NCBI RefSeq assembly: GCF_914767665.1
Contig: NC_059504.1
Span: 24,096,001 to 24,160,000, forward strand
DNA: 64,000 nt
Reading direction: 5' to 3'
Source of the DNA: Harmonia axyridis
Lineage: Eukaryota; Arthropoda; Insecta; Coleoptera; Coccinellidae
Positions 9,929-21,600 of the stretch are shown here, one piece after another (position 1 is the first letter of the stretch; each line of letters opens with the position of its first letter). The translations under genes and the position numbers were made by a program. The notes under the pieces are model-generated. The model was not told the DNA's origin. It searched no databases and saw only the letters and a list, made by a program, of their open reading frames with translations.

Positions 9929-12768
9929 TCTACCGGGATGCACAGAAAAATGGAAAAACCAGTATTAATTTGATGCATTTAAACATACAGAGTGTCCGAA
10001 ATAAGATGAATGACCTTGAGTGCATGATATACTCCCAGTACAATACGCCAGATGTGTTGTGCCTAACTGAACATTGGCTAACCAAGTCAGAGGCAGAAGG
10101 GATATGCCTGGATGGCTGGTACATGGGTCACGCATATACTAGGACGAACCTATCAAATGGAGGATCTATGATACTGGTAAATCAGAGTGGAACTATCTTC
10201 GATTCCCCAACAATAATGAAAATTCGCGATCTGTCTTTAGAAATTCACTGTGAGATATCTGCCATAAAGTTGAAATTAAATAAAATTAATTTTGTTGTAG
10301 TATGTATATACTCCGCGCCCTCCAGAAATTTCAGAATATTCATAGACAATTTGGAGACTTTACTAGATATTATTAGTGTATATAATGAAAATGTTTTTTT
10401 ATGTGGTGATCTTAATATTAGATTCGATACCGGCACAAGCTTCGTTCCAGATAGGGAGGCTAAAACGTTTCTAAATCTTTCAACATCCTTCGGGTTCAAG
10501 CAGAAAATTTTTCAGCCTACCAGGAACAATAATTGTCTCGACAACATCTTCACAAATTTTGACGCACAGGATGAGTATGCGGACGTGATACCGACAGCGT
10601 TCTCGGACCATGATGCGCAGATCCTTAGTGCGAGGATTCCCAATAAGCTTAAACCATATAAGTACATAAAATTGCGACCTCTTACTGCCGAGGGTTTTTT
10701 CGAGATGCATGGTGCTCTCCAAAGAAGAGATTGGAGTTTTATTTATGACAATACTTTGAGTTTTGAGGCACGCTTCAGTATGTTTCATCAGAACATCGTT
10801 GAAGATTTTATGATGTCGTTCCCGGAAAAAAAATTGAGAGTCCAGGATAGACGAGCTGATATCGGTTGGTTCACCCGCGAAATAAGAGACATTAGAGAAA
10901 ACTTGTTGCTCATAGAATCAATGTATCAGTACTATGCATCGTCTGATCTACGCGAACACAGGAACAAACTACGTCTGGAGTATAGAAAAGCAATAAAGAG
11001 AGCAAAATTATGTTATTACAACAGCAAAATCGAATCTTCAGATAACAAGTCGAAAGCGGCCTGGCGCATAATAAATGGTTATATCAAAGACGGCAGCAAA
11101 CGGGAATTAGCCAACATTGATGCTGACAGCTTCGGTGCGCATTTTGCAACTGTTGCGCAGAAGGCTCTGCGTGGTCTACCCCAAACCAACGTGCGCTTCG
11201 ACAAGACCTTCCGAAAACAGATTCCACCGGAGAAAACATTCAGTTTCCAAGAAGTTGGACAAAATGTAGTGAGAGATATAGTACGAAATATTAAAAATAG
11301 TAACTCTGCCGATTACTATGGGCTTTCAATTAAAGTAGTGAAAAGAAATATCAATTCTATCATATCTCCGCTTACCAAGTTGATTAACGAGGGGTTGATC
11401 ACCGGCAAGTTCCCTAAATGCTTAAAAGTCTCCAGGGTGATTCCTGTATTCAAAAAGGGCGACAAGAATGATGTCAACAACTACCGTCCGATCTCTCTCG
11501 TGCCTGTCTTCTCGAAAGTGTTAGAAAAAGTTATGTCTACACAGATTGTTGCATATCTCGAGTGCAACAACTTGCTAACTGATCGTCAGTTTGGCTTCCG
11601 CGAGGGGAGGAATACAGTTGAGGCGATCATCGATTTTGTCAACTCTACTATCGAAAGCTTTGAGAATAAGGATCACCGTCTGGCCTCATTTGTCGATCTT
11701 ACAAAGGCCTTTGATTGTGTACCCCACGACAAGCTCCTCGAAAAATTGAAAAGATATGGATTCGACGACAGGGCGATGGACATGATGGCTTCTTTTTTGA
11801 GCGAGAGGTATCAAATAGTCAGCTCGGACGGAACACGCTCTCAGATGAGCCCCATTAATATGGGAGTGGTACAGGGTTCAGTTTTGGGACCAGTGCTATT
11901 TCTGGTGTATATTAACGATCTACCAGATTATATACCTGAAGTTGAAGCTACATTATTTGTAGATGATACTACAGTCGCAATAAGAGACGTGAACTCACAG
12001 ACATTGCTTGAGCGTTCACGTATAGAGCGAGTGAGGCTCGTGGAGTGGTTCACGGCAAACGGCCTCAGTGTGAATGAGGAGAAAACATACAATATGATTA
12101 TGACCTTGAGACCGTTTGATGGGGAGGACGACATGGTTCATTCAGTAAAGTTCCTCGGTGTTCGTGTGGACTCGGCGCTCACGTGGAGTAGCCACATTGA
12201 CAACCTACTGGCCAGGCTGAGTCGAAATATTTTTGCCCTGAGAACTCTATCCTTTTCCCTGACACCGGACATGTTACGTTCCGTATATTTTGCCCTGGTA
12301 GAATCACATCTGAAATATGGCGTCCTGCTGTGGGGGGACAGTGCGGGTCGTGGGGCTGTTTTCAGACTGAAGAGGCGAGCGATACGAGTTTTGGGAGGGC
12401 TGGGCTACCGTGACTGCTGTAGAAATGCCTTTAAAGATTTGGGTATTCTTACATTCCCATCGCTATTCATATTGGAGAGTGTTATATATATTCATAAAAA
12501 CAAGGATAAATATGTGCTACAATCTGACATACATGGATATGGTACACGGAACAAATCACTCATTAGGAAAGATTTCCTAAGATTGAGTAAATCCCAGCGC
12601 GCTCCTGGATTCCGAGCGGTGTCTTTGTACAACAAACTTCCTGGTGGGCTGAAAAATCTGCGAATGAACGTTTTCAAGATAAAGATAAAAAAGATTTTGA
12701 CATTGAAGGTATTTTATTCAATTGACGAATTTTATAATATGACTCTGGATGAAATTGATTTAGCATAA
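9859..12768 (+). CDS. LINE ORF2: endonuclease and reverse transcriptase
   Basis: 969 residues, no internal stop. The N-terminal APE-type endonuclease shows HLNIQSVRNK (about 40), LTEHWL (about 68), GDLNIRFD and SDHDAQ. The reverse transcriptase follows with PVFKKGDKN, NNYRPISLVPVFSKVLEKVM, RQFGFREGRNT, FVDLTKAFDCVPHDKL, GVVQGSVLGPVLFLVYINDL and the catalytic box FVDD at residues 700-703. FVDD replaces the usual FADD or YADD, but both metal-binding aspartates are kept. The C-terminal region (LKYGVLLWG, then a basic tail) is the usual connector of CR1-like elements and lacks RNase H. The protein would nick DNA and prime reverse transcription of its own mRNA on the target. Confidence 0.85.
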   Translation: MAERSICFEIFSEKYGGETGNRLVYRDAQKNGKTSINLMHLNIQSVRNKMNDLECMIYSQYNTPDVLCLTEHWLTKSEAEGICLDGWYMGHAYTRTNLSNGGSMILVNQSGTIFDSPTIMKIRDLSLEIHCEISAIKLKLNKINFVVVCIYSAPSRNFRIFIDNLETLLDIISVYNENVFLCGDLNIRFDTGTSFVPDREAKTFLNLSTSFGFKQKIFQPTRNNNCLDNIFTNFDAQDEYADVIPTAFSDHDAQILSARIPNKLKPYKYIKLRPLTAEGFFEMHGALQRRDWSFIYDNTLSFEARFSMFHQNIVEDFMMSFPEKKLRVQDRRADIGWFTREIRDIRENLLLIESMYQYYASSDLREHRNKLRLEYRKAIKRAKLCYYNSKIESSDNKSKAAWRIINGYIKDGSKRELANIDADSFGAHFATVAQKALRGLPQTNVRFDKTFRKQIPPEKTFSFQEVGQNVVRDIVRNIKNSNSADYYGLSIKVVKRNINSIISPLTKLINEGLITGKFPKCLKVSRVIPVFKKGDKNDVNNYRPISLVPVFSKVLEKVMSTQIVAYLECNNLLTDRQFGFREGRNTVEAIIDFVNSTIESFENKDHRLASFVDLTKAFDCVPHDKLLEKLKRYGFDDRAMDMMASFLSERYQIVSSDGTRSQMSPINMGVVQGSVLGPVLFLVYINDLPDYIPEVEATLFVDDTTVAIRDVNSQTLLERSRIERVRLVEWFTANGLSVNEEKTYNMIMTLRPFDGEDDMVHSVKFLGVRVDSALTWSSHIDNLLARLSRNIFALRTLSFSLTPDMLRSVYFALVESHLKYGVLLWGDSAGRGAVFRLKRRAIRVLGGLGYRDCCRNAFKDLGILTFPSLFILESVIYIHKNKDKYVLQSDIHGYGTRNKSLIRKDFLRLSKSQRAPGFRAVSLYNKLPGGLKNLRMNVFKIKIKKILTLKVFYSIDEFYNMTLDEIDLA

Positions 12769-13740
12769 TATTGTTCTGGAGCTGAGATTTAATATACTAT
12801 TTATTTATTTATTTATTTTATATTGTATTTCTATTATATATTTATTTATTTTAGCATATTATTGTTCTGGAGCCGAGATTTAATATTCTATTTATACTGC
12901 TGTTTGTAAATTACCCTTAATGACGTGTGAAAACAATGTATTATTTGTATTAATCACCAATAAATATCTTATCTTATCTTATCTTACCTTATCTTTCTAC
13001 TTTGACTTGCGGGACTAGGGCTGATAACCCTCCATCCCCTCCACAAAACAAAATACCATCAATTCAAAGAAAGTTGCCAATGGAAAGAACATTACGTCTT
13101 TAATGGATTGTCGTTTAAATTACAAAATTATATGAAATAGATTTAGGAACAGCCAACGAAAAAATCCTTAATATGAATTCAAGATTCAGAAAAAGAAATA
13201 ATCAAAAATTCTCGATTCAAAATTAGTACTTTTTAAATATGATGTGCACTAATTTCCTAACATATCTACCGGGTGTCCCAAGTTATCGTATAAAGGCAAT
13301 ATCTAGCTTATTTGACAAGATAATAAAAAAATAAAAAAATTGTTATGATAACATCGAAGTACTTTCCCAATGATGTATAAAAAATGTTCTTACAATTGAC
13401 AGCCCTGTGGTAGCTACTCTCACTATTTCTTTTCAAATGGCACCCCCTGTATATTGTCAGTGAAAATTGCGTGTTATTCTATTTGGAATACAACGATAGC
13501 ACATACTTGGTACTTTTTCATTAATAACAACAAGAACATTTTATGAAGTATGAATTGCAACCAAAATACCTACTATGCACACGAATCCCCGTAATTTTAT
13601 CAATCGGTTTATTTTCATGTTTTTGCCAAATAAACACGTTTTCGTGGAAAAGAAAAAATTATCGATAAAATTTGAAGCACTCCTGGAATTACCTTTGATA
13701 ATTTATAAATCACTACCATTAGTTAGCTAGTTAGGATTTT

Positions 13741-16700
13741 TTTTACATAGGAAAATCTTATATTTTGAATTTTATAGGAATTTCATGAATATTTAGGTAT
13801 ACAATATATTTTATTGAAAATTTTTATTTTTTCCGATGTTTGAATCTGCTGAAAGTGAGGTAAAGTATCTCGAAAAATTTAAATTTTTAATAATTACGGA
13901 AAAAAAATTTCAGAAACTAAATGGTTAATTATGGGATATTACGTCTTAATCAGAAAAGAACTTATTTATGCCGTTCGATAGTAGTTAGGTATTGATTTTC
14001 TGATCATGAAAATATAATTGATATATTCCTAACTTTGAAAACATCCTGATTTCAAAAGTTCTGTAATTCGCGCACCGCGCTAAGATCGGCCTGCCGTACC
14101 TCAGTAGGGGGGATAATTGCATGCATATGGCTTCGCAGTTCTCCTTCGTAGATTTCGAGGGAGAAAATTCGCGAGGAAATAAATAATTCTGCGTGCTTTT
14201 CTTGGGAAATAGACGAGACAACAGATGTTAAATGTTTTTGTCAGATGTCAATAATTTTCCGCTTCGTTCGAGACGGTAAAATATCCGAACGATTTTGGGG
14301 TTTTTTCGATGTTAGTAAAGGCCGAACCGCGAATGATATTTTCAATACCTTGTTGGACAATTTTAAAGATTTCAATTTAGCGACTAAATTAGTAGGTCAA
14401 ACATATGACGGGGCAGCTGTGATGGCAGGGGAAATTAATGGGTTACAAGCGCGAATAAAAACAATTGCTCCTCAAGCACTATTCACGCACTGTTATGCAC
14501 ATAAATTGAATTTAGTGTTATAGTATATCCAAAGTCACTTGAACTAGTCTATAAAAACGCTTGGCAAAGATTATTGGAAAACAATCATAAACCATAGGCG
14601 CACACTTTTCAAAGCCTTGAGTTTAAAATAATATTTTTTCGTATGTATGAGACTCTGATGTCCATTCTTTCAGAAAATTTGTGACGTGAACAGCTTTTGC
14701 TGTCACATCGAAAATTATACTATGTCATTCTACGGTGTTATCATTTGATTATTCTTTATTCTCGTTCAGTAATATACTATCAAGGAACATTGTCAACCAT
14801 GATGAAGTTATCGTTGCAAAAAATTATAAAAGCACGAAAATGTTTGAGATGAATTCGGAAATGTTCTGTCTCAACGGTTCATGACTTGATGAGATTCTTA
14901 TAAAAAATCTTATGAAAAAGTTTTTTGGAAAAAATTATTTTTTATTCATTCAGTCAATTTCACGTTGACGAATTATTCAGTAACTGTTTACAAAACTGTA
15001 GTAATTATTCGAGCATAAAATTCTTAGAAAACTGAAAGATAAAGATTTTTATTTCATTTTTAAACAGAAAAGTAAGTTAGACATTACAATTGAAATGTTT
15101 TTCTGAAGAAAATATTATATTGTCGAAAGTTCGCATTGCTCAAAAGAAAAAAAGAATTAAAATTTCTGAAATTTTTTTTTCGTATTTATTAAAAATTAAA
15201 ATTTTTCGAAATACTTTACCTCACTTTCAGCAGATTCAAACATCGGAAAAAATACAAATTTTCAATAAAAAATATTGTATACCTAAATATTTAAGAAATA
15301 CCTATAAAATTCAAAATATAAGATTTTCATATGTAAAATAATCCTAACTATTGATTTCAAGACAACGGTAGTGATTTATAAATTATCAAAGGTAATTCCA
15401 CGAGTGCTTCAAATTTTATCGATAATTTTTTCTTTTCCACAAAAACGTGTTTATTTGGCAAAAACATGAAAATAAACCGATTGATAAAATTACGGGGATT
15501 CGTGTGCATAGTAGGTATTTTGGTTGCAATTCATACTTCATAAAATGTTTTTGTTGTTATTAATGAAAAAGTACCAAGTATGTGCTATCGTTGTATTCCA
15601 AATAGAATAACACGCAGTTTTCACTGACAATATACAGGGGGTGTCATTTGAAAAGAAATAGTAAGGGTAGCTACCACAGGGCTGTCAATTGTAAGAACAT
15701 TTTTTATACATCATTGAGAAAGTACTTCGATGTTATCATAACAATTTTTTTATTTTTTTATTATCTTGTCAAATAAGCTAGATATTGCCTTTATACGATA
15801 ACTTGGGACACCCGGTAGATATGTTAGGAAATTAGTGCACATCATATTTAAAAAGTACTAATTTTGCATCATATTTTGAATCGAGAATTTTTGATTATTT
15901 CTTTTTCTAAATCTTGAATTCATATTGAGGATTTTTTCGTTGGCTGTTCCTAAATCTATTTCATATAATTTTGTTAATTCAAACGAAAATCCATTAGGGA
16001 CGTAATGTTCTTTCCATTGACAACTTTCTTTGAATTGATGGTATTTTGTTTTGTGGAGGGGATGGAGGGTTGTCAGCCCTAGTCCCGCAAGTCAAAGTAG
16101 GAAGATTCAGGTAAACATTAAATCCTCATTAACTACTTGAATAGATAACGGAAAACATTATTTACACTCTGTTAGTCTCATTGAATTATGAAAGAACTAA
16201 ATGATAAAGACTATTGTATTGCTTTCTAGTGAGGTCATCAAAATAAAAATGTTTCTCCACAAATTTCTAGAAAATTTTATATTTTCAAAAATTTGCCATT
16301 CCTTATCAGAAAACAAGAAGTTTAATGAAAATATCTGAAAATTTGTTGGAGAAATTACTGAAAATGAAATTTTTCGATATACTTTACCTAACTTGTGCAG
16401 ATTCAACTACGGAAAAATTGAAGATAGAAAGTCATAGTAAAAAATATTGGTTACCTATATATTCAAGGTGTATGTAGTTATAAAATTCGAAACATAAAAT
16501 TTTCTTATGAAAATGAATTCTGAACACTGAATATACAAGATGAAATATGAAAACACACCCATTGATAAAATCACGGTGGCTCGTGACTTCATCTAAATTT
16601 CATCAAACAAAAAATTTAATGAATAATTTTAAAATCAGTTTCAAGAAAAATTATAAAATTAAAATTTTTCGAAATACTTTACCTTACTTTCACTGGATTC

Positions 16701-16780
16701 AAACTTCGGAACAATTGAAGATAAAAATTTATTGTTGAAAATATTGTATAATTTGTGTACCTATATAATATATATTTATA
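13741..16780. repeat. Dispersed ~150-bp subrepeat, four copies
   Basis: The string family beginning TTTTTCGAAATACTTTACCT and running through CAGATTCAAACATCGGA, a GAAAATATTGTATACCTA block and ATTCAAAATATAAGATTTTC occurs at about 15198-15350, 16365-16540 and 16655-16770 on +. It occurs once inverted at about 13741-13870. The copies inside the arms are nearly identical; the outer two are more diverged. This looks like an older repeat that the foldback arms incorporated. Confidence 0.6.
14149..14523 (+). pseudogene. hAT transposase fragment (ZMYM1/DUF4371-like)
   Basis: About 125 codons remain. An open frame from about 14149 reads ...EEINNSACFSWEIDETTDVK and continues through FRFVRDGKISERFWGFFDV, LVGQTYDGAAVMAG and TPHCYAHKLNLVL-like residues before TAG at 14521-14523. 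The DETTD and YDGA blocks, with CYAHKLNL, are hallmarks of the hAT catalytic core found in ZMYM1-type transposase-derived proteins. The frame has a stop just upstream, and both the BED zinc finger and the C-terminal dimerisation domain are missing. It sits exactly in the centre of the foldback element and was probably captured or is what remains of an ancestral autonomous copy. Confidence 0.7.
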
Positions 16781-16852
16781 TACTGAAATATTCTATATAT
16801 ATATATATAGAATATTTCAGTATATAAATATATATTATATAGGTACACAAAT

Positions 16853-17338
16853 ACTCTCGGGGGATTAGTCGACCCCAGCCATGCCAAGGTCTGTGCTGGC
16901 ATGGTTCACCGCAGCCTCCTCGGGGCGAGAGTTGGACAGTGATCGACCGACACTGACCAATGCGGTGCGACTCCCCATACCCTGCTGTAGTGTCGTGGCT
17001 TGGGGTATTGCACGGGGTTTACGATGCCAGGTATGCAAGGGATCAGCACTTCATGCCTGATATACCGACATGTGGAATCTGATGTCTGTGGTCATGTCTC
17101 GCGAGCAGAGGACACATGCCGGGGGATTTGGCTTAACCGCCTGAACCGAGTGTATGAAAGACACAATAAAAACTTTCCCCAAGACAAGGTGGAACAGCGT
17201 ATGCCGAAGTCTGCGTGGCTAGTGGGAGGATCTAGTCCTGAATATGCGAACTCCAGATACCAGGCGACCTCTGGTTTAATTGGCCTTCCAGGGGCATGCG
17301 GGGCTCTGCCTCTGGTGACTGAAATTCCCTAGCTGCAC
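16853..17338 (+). promoter_or_regulatory. LINE 5' UTR, presumed internal promoter
   Basis: This 486-base leader is distinctly GC-richer than its flanks and starts immediately after the target duplication. Full-length LINEs carry an internal RNA polymerase II promoter here. An open frame runs through it (17000-17332) but shows no recognisable domain, so I treat it as untranslated. No specific promoter element could be named. Confidence 0.45.
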
Positions 17339-17350
17339 GTGGGACTTCAT

Positions 17351-18637
17351 ATGGACCAGATAGAAAAAACTAAAGAAGGGTCTAGCACTAGCCCTAATGT
17401 GCTAATCGAGGAAGTGCAAAGCCTCGCTCAGCCTGAGGAACAGGGCGCAAGTCCTGACCCCATGGCGGAGGAAATGCTGCTGAAGAGCAGCGATGAAGAG
17501 GTCGTAGCTGGCCTCGAAAAGCTGACGGTCAGGAGACATAGACTCTCCGGGGCCGCCAGAAGGAGGATGAAGTTCCTTCTAAAGAAAGGGATGGCTCCTG
17601 ACGATGCCAGGAAAGAAGCCTCCAAACCAATTGGTCCAAAGCAGAAAACAGGCCGAGGGACCAAGAGAAATAGGTCGGAGGACAGCACGCCTAAAGGCAA
17701 GCAGCCAAAGAGTGCCAAATGCGAGGCTTCAAAAGTCGCACGGTCCTCAGGAGGTGCCGGGGCTCAGGCCTCGGGTGCCTCCAAAGTTCAATCCTCGGGA
17801 GCTTCCGGGGCTCAGCCCTTAGGAACTCCCAAGGGTCCCGCATCAGGTGGGCCCACCTACAGCCAGGCTACCGCTGGTCTGAAGGTGGGGATAATGCACA
17901 AAAAATTTCCAGAGGTGATTTTGGAAATGGACAAACTAATGGCCATCAAAAAATCGCTAATGGAAGAGATTATTGCATTGGGGAACGAGGACGCCATAAC
18001 GCCTACGTTCCACCAACTGCATATGAGGCCAGGCTGGCTTGGGCTGACATGCTCTGACAAAGCCACTGTGGAGTGGCTGAAGAGCATTCAGCCAAAACTC
18101 AAACCTTGGGAGGGAGCTGATCTAAGGATAGCCGAAGAGGCAGAACTGCCTCACCCGGAGATCCTGGTCGGATATCTCCCCGACAGCCATGATCTCTCCA
18201 ATGAGAAAATTCTCAAGGCGGTAGAGAATCAGAACGCAGGGCTCAAAACCTCCAGCTGGAGAGTCCTTCGAAGGGGACCATCAGGACCCATGCTCGAGAT
18301 TGTCATCTCGGCTGATAGAACATCGGTCGAGAGACTTAGAGCAAAGAATTGGCAGATAAATTACTTTTTCGGCCAAACAAATCTCCGCCTTAAGGGACCA
18401 AAGACAATGGCCGAGAGGAGAGGAGCTTCTCAGGCCCCAACCTCTGGTCCGGCGTCGAAAAGGCCCAAAGGGGAGGTAAAGAAGAAGGTGGTGAAGCCTC
18501 CAGGAAATGAAGAGGCCATAAAACTGACCACCAGCTCTGGGGGGAGGGCTGATCCGCAAGGGCGTGATAAGGGGGGGTCCGACGGAGAAAAACCGGCGGT
18601 CCCTTCCGAAAAGCCTAGCGGACAACCTACCTCATAA
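17351..18637 (+). CDS. LINE ORF1 protein (Gag-like, DUF4780-type core)
   Basis: About 428 residues from ATG 17351 (an in-frame GTG at 17339 would add four). The N-terminal half is acidic then basic and low complexity: a KKGMAPDDARKEA helix, NRSEDSTPKGKQ, then repeated Ser-Gly-Ala-rich stretches. The C-terminal half has a folded core of about 160 residues from FHQLHMRPGWLGLTCSDKAT to SWRVLRRGPSGPMLEI and NWQINYFFGQTNLRLKG. It resembles the DUF4780 domain that I associate with insect retrotransposon ORF1 proteins. No CCHC knuckle is present in this ORF. Its job would be RNA binding and ribonucleoprotein formation. The stop TAA (18635-18637) abuts the ORF2 frame. Confidence 0.7.
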   Translation: MDQIEKTKEGSSTSPNVLIEEVQSLAQPEEQGASPDPMAEEMLLKSSDEEVVAGLEKLTVRRHRLSGAARRRMKFLLKKGMAPDDARKEASKPIGPKQKTGRGTKRNRSEDSTPKGKQPKSAKCEASKVARSSGGAGAQASGASKVQSSGASGAQPLGTPKGPASGGPTYSQATAGLKVGIMHKKFPEVILEMDKLMAIKKSLMEEIIALGNEDAITPTFHQLHMRPGWLGLTCSDKATVEWLKSIQPKLKPWEGADLRIAEEAELPHPEILVGYLPDSHDLSNEKILKAVENQNAGLKTSSWRVLRRGPSGPMLEIVISADRTSVERLRAKNWQINYFFGQTNLRLKGPKTMAERRGASQAPTSGPASKRPKGEVKKKVVKPPGNEEAIKLTTSSGGRADPQGRDKGGSDGEKPAVPSEKPSGQPTS

Positions 18638-21600
18638 GGAGTAGATGTCTGACATGCCTTCAGATAAACCTCCAGCACTCGAAGGCAGCCTCTAGTGCCT
18701 TATGCTGGAGAACATCTAGAAGGCATGTTGACATAGGGCTGATACAAGAGCCCTGGATCAATGGAGGCCAAGTAAGAGGCCTACCAAACAAAGTATATCA
18801 GACGATATACTGCGATAAGGCAGTAAGTCCAAGAGCCCTAATAATACTCAGAAGGGGACTAACCTGTCTTCCACTTACAGAGTTCCTGACAAGGGATCTT
18901 GCTGCGGCATTGGTTGATGTGCGAACTGAGAACATCAAGAGGCAGCTTGTTATCGCCTCAGGATATTTTCCAGGAGACGCCATCAGCCCACCACCGGAGG
19001 AAGTACAACGCCTCATCGAATGGTGCCGCATAGAGAAGAAACAACTTATTCTGGGCTGCGATGCGAACGCACACCACAAAGTATGGGGCAGCACAGATAT
19101 AAATCATAGAGGTGAGGATTTACTTGACTTTCTATTTTCTACTAACATAGAGATAGTAAATGTGGGTAATAGTCCAACCTTCATGAATGCGATCAGAAGG
19201 GAAGTAATTGACCTTACACTGGCGACACCTTTTATTGCGGGGATGGTCAAGAACTGGAGGGTCTCAGAAGAGCCATCCATGTCAGACCATATGGCAATAG
19301 AATTCAACGTTGAAGCAACTGCTTCAGCTGATGTTGAGTGCAGGATACCCAGGAAGACAGACTGGGAACTTTACATAGCCCACATGAGTTCTGATCTGAA
19401 GGGCCTGAAATACAACATCAGCTCCAATGAGGATCTGGAGAACGCCTCTGCTCACTTCACATCATGTCTGAAGAGGGCATTTGAAAACAGTTGTCCACTC
19501 AGGAAGAAAACGATCTCCAGAGACGTCCCCTGGTGGAACAATAATCTTGAAAACCTCAAGAAAATTGCTAGAAAAGCCTTCAATAAGGCTAAGCGAGAAG
19601 GCAGCTGGAATGCCTACAGACTAGCCCTGACCAACTACAACAAAGAGGTCAGGAAAGCCAAAAGGCAGTCCTGGAGAAGCTTCTGTGAGGGAATAGATAA
19701 AACGGCCCCAGCAGCTAGACTTCAAAAGGTACTATCTAAGGATCACTCAAACCCAATTGGCCAAATAAAGAAGCCATGTGGGGAATTTACGAATGATCCT
19801 CAAGAGAGCCTAAGAGCTCTACTAGAGACTCACTTTCCTGGCTCCAGGCAGATAACCAGTGAAGATGCGGCCCCCGCTGGGGAAGTATACAACCCCACCA
19901 GGTGGGATTCTCAGAAAGCTGGTAGACTATTCACACCAGAAAGAATTGAATGGGCGATAAAGAGCTTTCAGCCCTTCAAATCAGCAGGCATGGATGGTAT
20001 TTTTCCAGCCATGCTTCAGAAAGGTGTTGAAGTACTTATAGCCCCGATAACTGAGCTCTTCAAGGCCAGCTTTACAAGGGGCTATATCCCGAAATCATGG
20101 AGGGAGGCGAGGGTAGTATTCATACCCAAAGAGGGTCGAAAAGGCTCCCCAGAGCCTAAATCCTATCGACCCATATGCCTCACCTCCTTTCTCCTGAAGA
20201 CCATGGAGAAAATAATTGACAACAACATACGAGGCAGTGTAAAACTCCACAGCAAACAGTTTGCTTATAGGGCGGGTAGATCTACTGTAGACGCCCTTCA
20301 TCATCTTCTTAGAGAGGTGGAAGGCACCCTCAACGCAAAGGAGATTCTGCTTGCAATGTTCGGTGATATCGGAGGGGCCTTTGACAATACCCTACATACC
20401 TCCATATGCAATGCAGCCAAAAGGAAAGGGATAGAACCCTCCACTGTTAAGTGGATATCAGCTATGTTGAAAGGACGAACCGTTACAGCCTATCTGGGAG
20501 AAACCGAAGTGACTGTGCTGACGTGCAGGGGATGCCCTCAGGGAGGGGTTCTATCACCCCTGCTGTGGAGCTTGGTCATGGATGGCCTCTTGGAGAGGCT
20601 TACAACAGGCGGATTTAACGTCCAGGCTTACGCCGACGACATAGTGGTGACGGTTAGAGGCAAGCATGTGGGCCCAATAAGTAGCCGAATGCAACTTGCT
20701 CTCAAAACTATTGAAAATTGGTGCGGGGAAGAGGGGCTTACTATCAACCCCTCGAAAACATCAATAATCCCGTTCACTAGAAGAAGGAATCTCGACCTCA
20801 GAGCTCTGGTCTTAAATGGTCAGACTCTGCACTTCTCTAGTGAGTGTAAATATCTAGGTGTTACCCTGGACAGTAAACTGAACTGGGGGAAACATATAGA
20901 TAAGACTCTTTCCAGAGCCACGGCGGCTATGTGGGCATGCAAAAGACTCTTTGGAAAGACATGGGGAGTGAAACCGAAAATGGTACTGTGGTTATACACA
21001 GCGGTGGTACGCCCTATTGTCACCTATGCATCTCTAGCATGGTGGACAAAAACCGAGGAGGTCACCACACGCATCAGGTTGCAGAAAATGCAAAGGCTGG
21101 CGTGCATTGGTGTCACAGGAGCTATGCGCACAGCTCCTACGGCAGCGCTGGAGGTCATACTAGACTTGCCTCCCTTACACCTACATGTAAGGAAATGTAG
21201 CCTGCTCGAAGCAATAAGGATTTCCCATAATGGAAAGCTCCTTCCTGGGAACTGGGTTGGACATATGAGGATACTGAATCAACTAGATTCAAACCTCCTC
21301 GCAAAACCATCAGATATTATGCCAACCACCTACGATTTTGAAACGCCCTTTGAAACGGTTATAAATGACCGTCATAGTGCAATAAGTTTCATAAATCGTC
21401 TAGACAAAAAGTCATCCATATGGTTTACAGATGGATCAAAAACAGAGAAGGGCACCGGCATTGGGATATATGGACCTAGACTGAGGATCTCTAAAGCCCT
21501 GGGAAGTGAGCCCTCGATTCTACAAGCCGAGATAATGGCTGTTTATGTATGCGCCCAGGAGTGTCTCAAAATGAACCTCAAAGGGGCGCATATCTACATC

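Larger units (their letters stand above)
9365..12996 (+). mobile_element. CR1-like (Jockey-superfamily) LINE, 5'-truncated
   Basis: Non-LTR retrotransposon with a partial ORF1, a full-length open ORF2 and a 3' tail of (TATCT)n at 12964-12996. Comparison with the uninterrupted right foldback arm puts the insertion at the string ATCTTCCT/ATCTTTCT, an approximate 8-bp target duplication. ORF2 has endonuclease and reverse transcriptase but no RNase H, which fits the CR1/Daphne-like branch better than the I group. The 5' UTR and probably the start of ORF1 are missing. The long intact ORF2 suggests recent insertion. Confidence 0.8.
9190..16290. mobile_element. Foldback-type element with ~1 kb inverted arms, interrupted by a LINE
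   Basis: Left arm is 9190-9364 plus 12997-13917; right arm is about 15155-16290 read in reverse. Matching landmarks include TTTGACTTGCGGGACTAGGG (13001 onward) against CCCTAGTCCCGCAAGTCAAA (16077 onward), and the strings around 13270, 13500 and 13620, all found inverted at 15790, 15560 and 15460. The 3.6 kb CR1-like LINE splits only the left arm; the right arm preserves the pre-insertion site. The centre (13918-15154) contains a hAT transposase fragment and otherwise nothing recognisable. Outside about 9190 and 16290 similarity fades without a clear target duplication, so exact termini are uncertain. Confidence 0.7.

Noticed and set aside
13268..13452. A mariner-type MITE within the foldback arm (CCGGGTGTCCC... 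to ...CACCCCCTG with nearby TA)
   Set aside because: The two ends match only partly and the same stretch is present in both arms as part of the arm. Not convincing as a separate insertion.
17428..18678. Several minus-strand and +2 frames over LINE ORF1
   Set aside because: Shadow frames of the GC-richer ORF1; none shows a domain.
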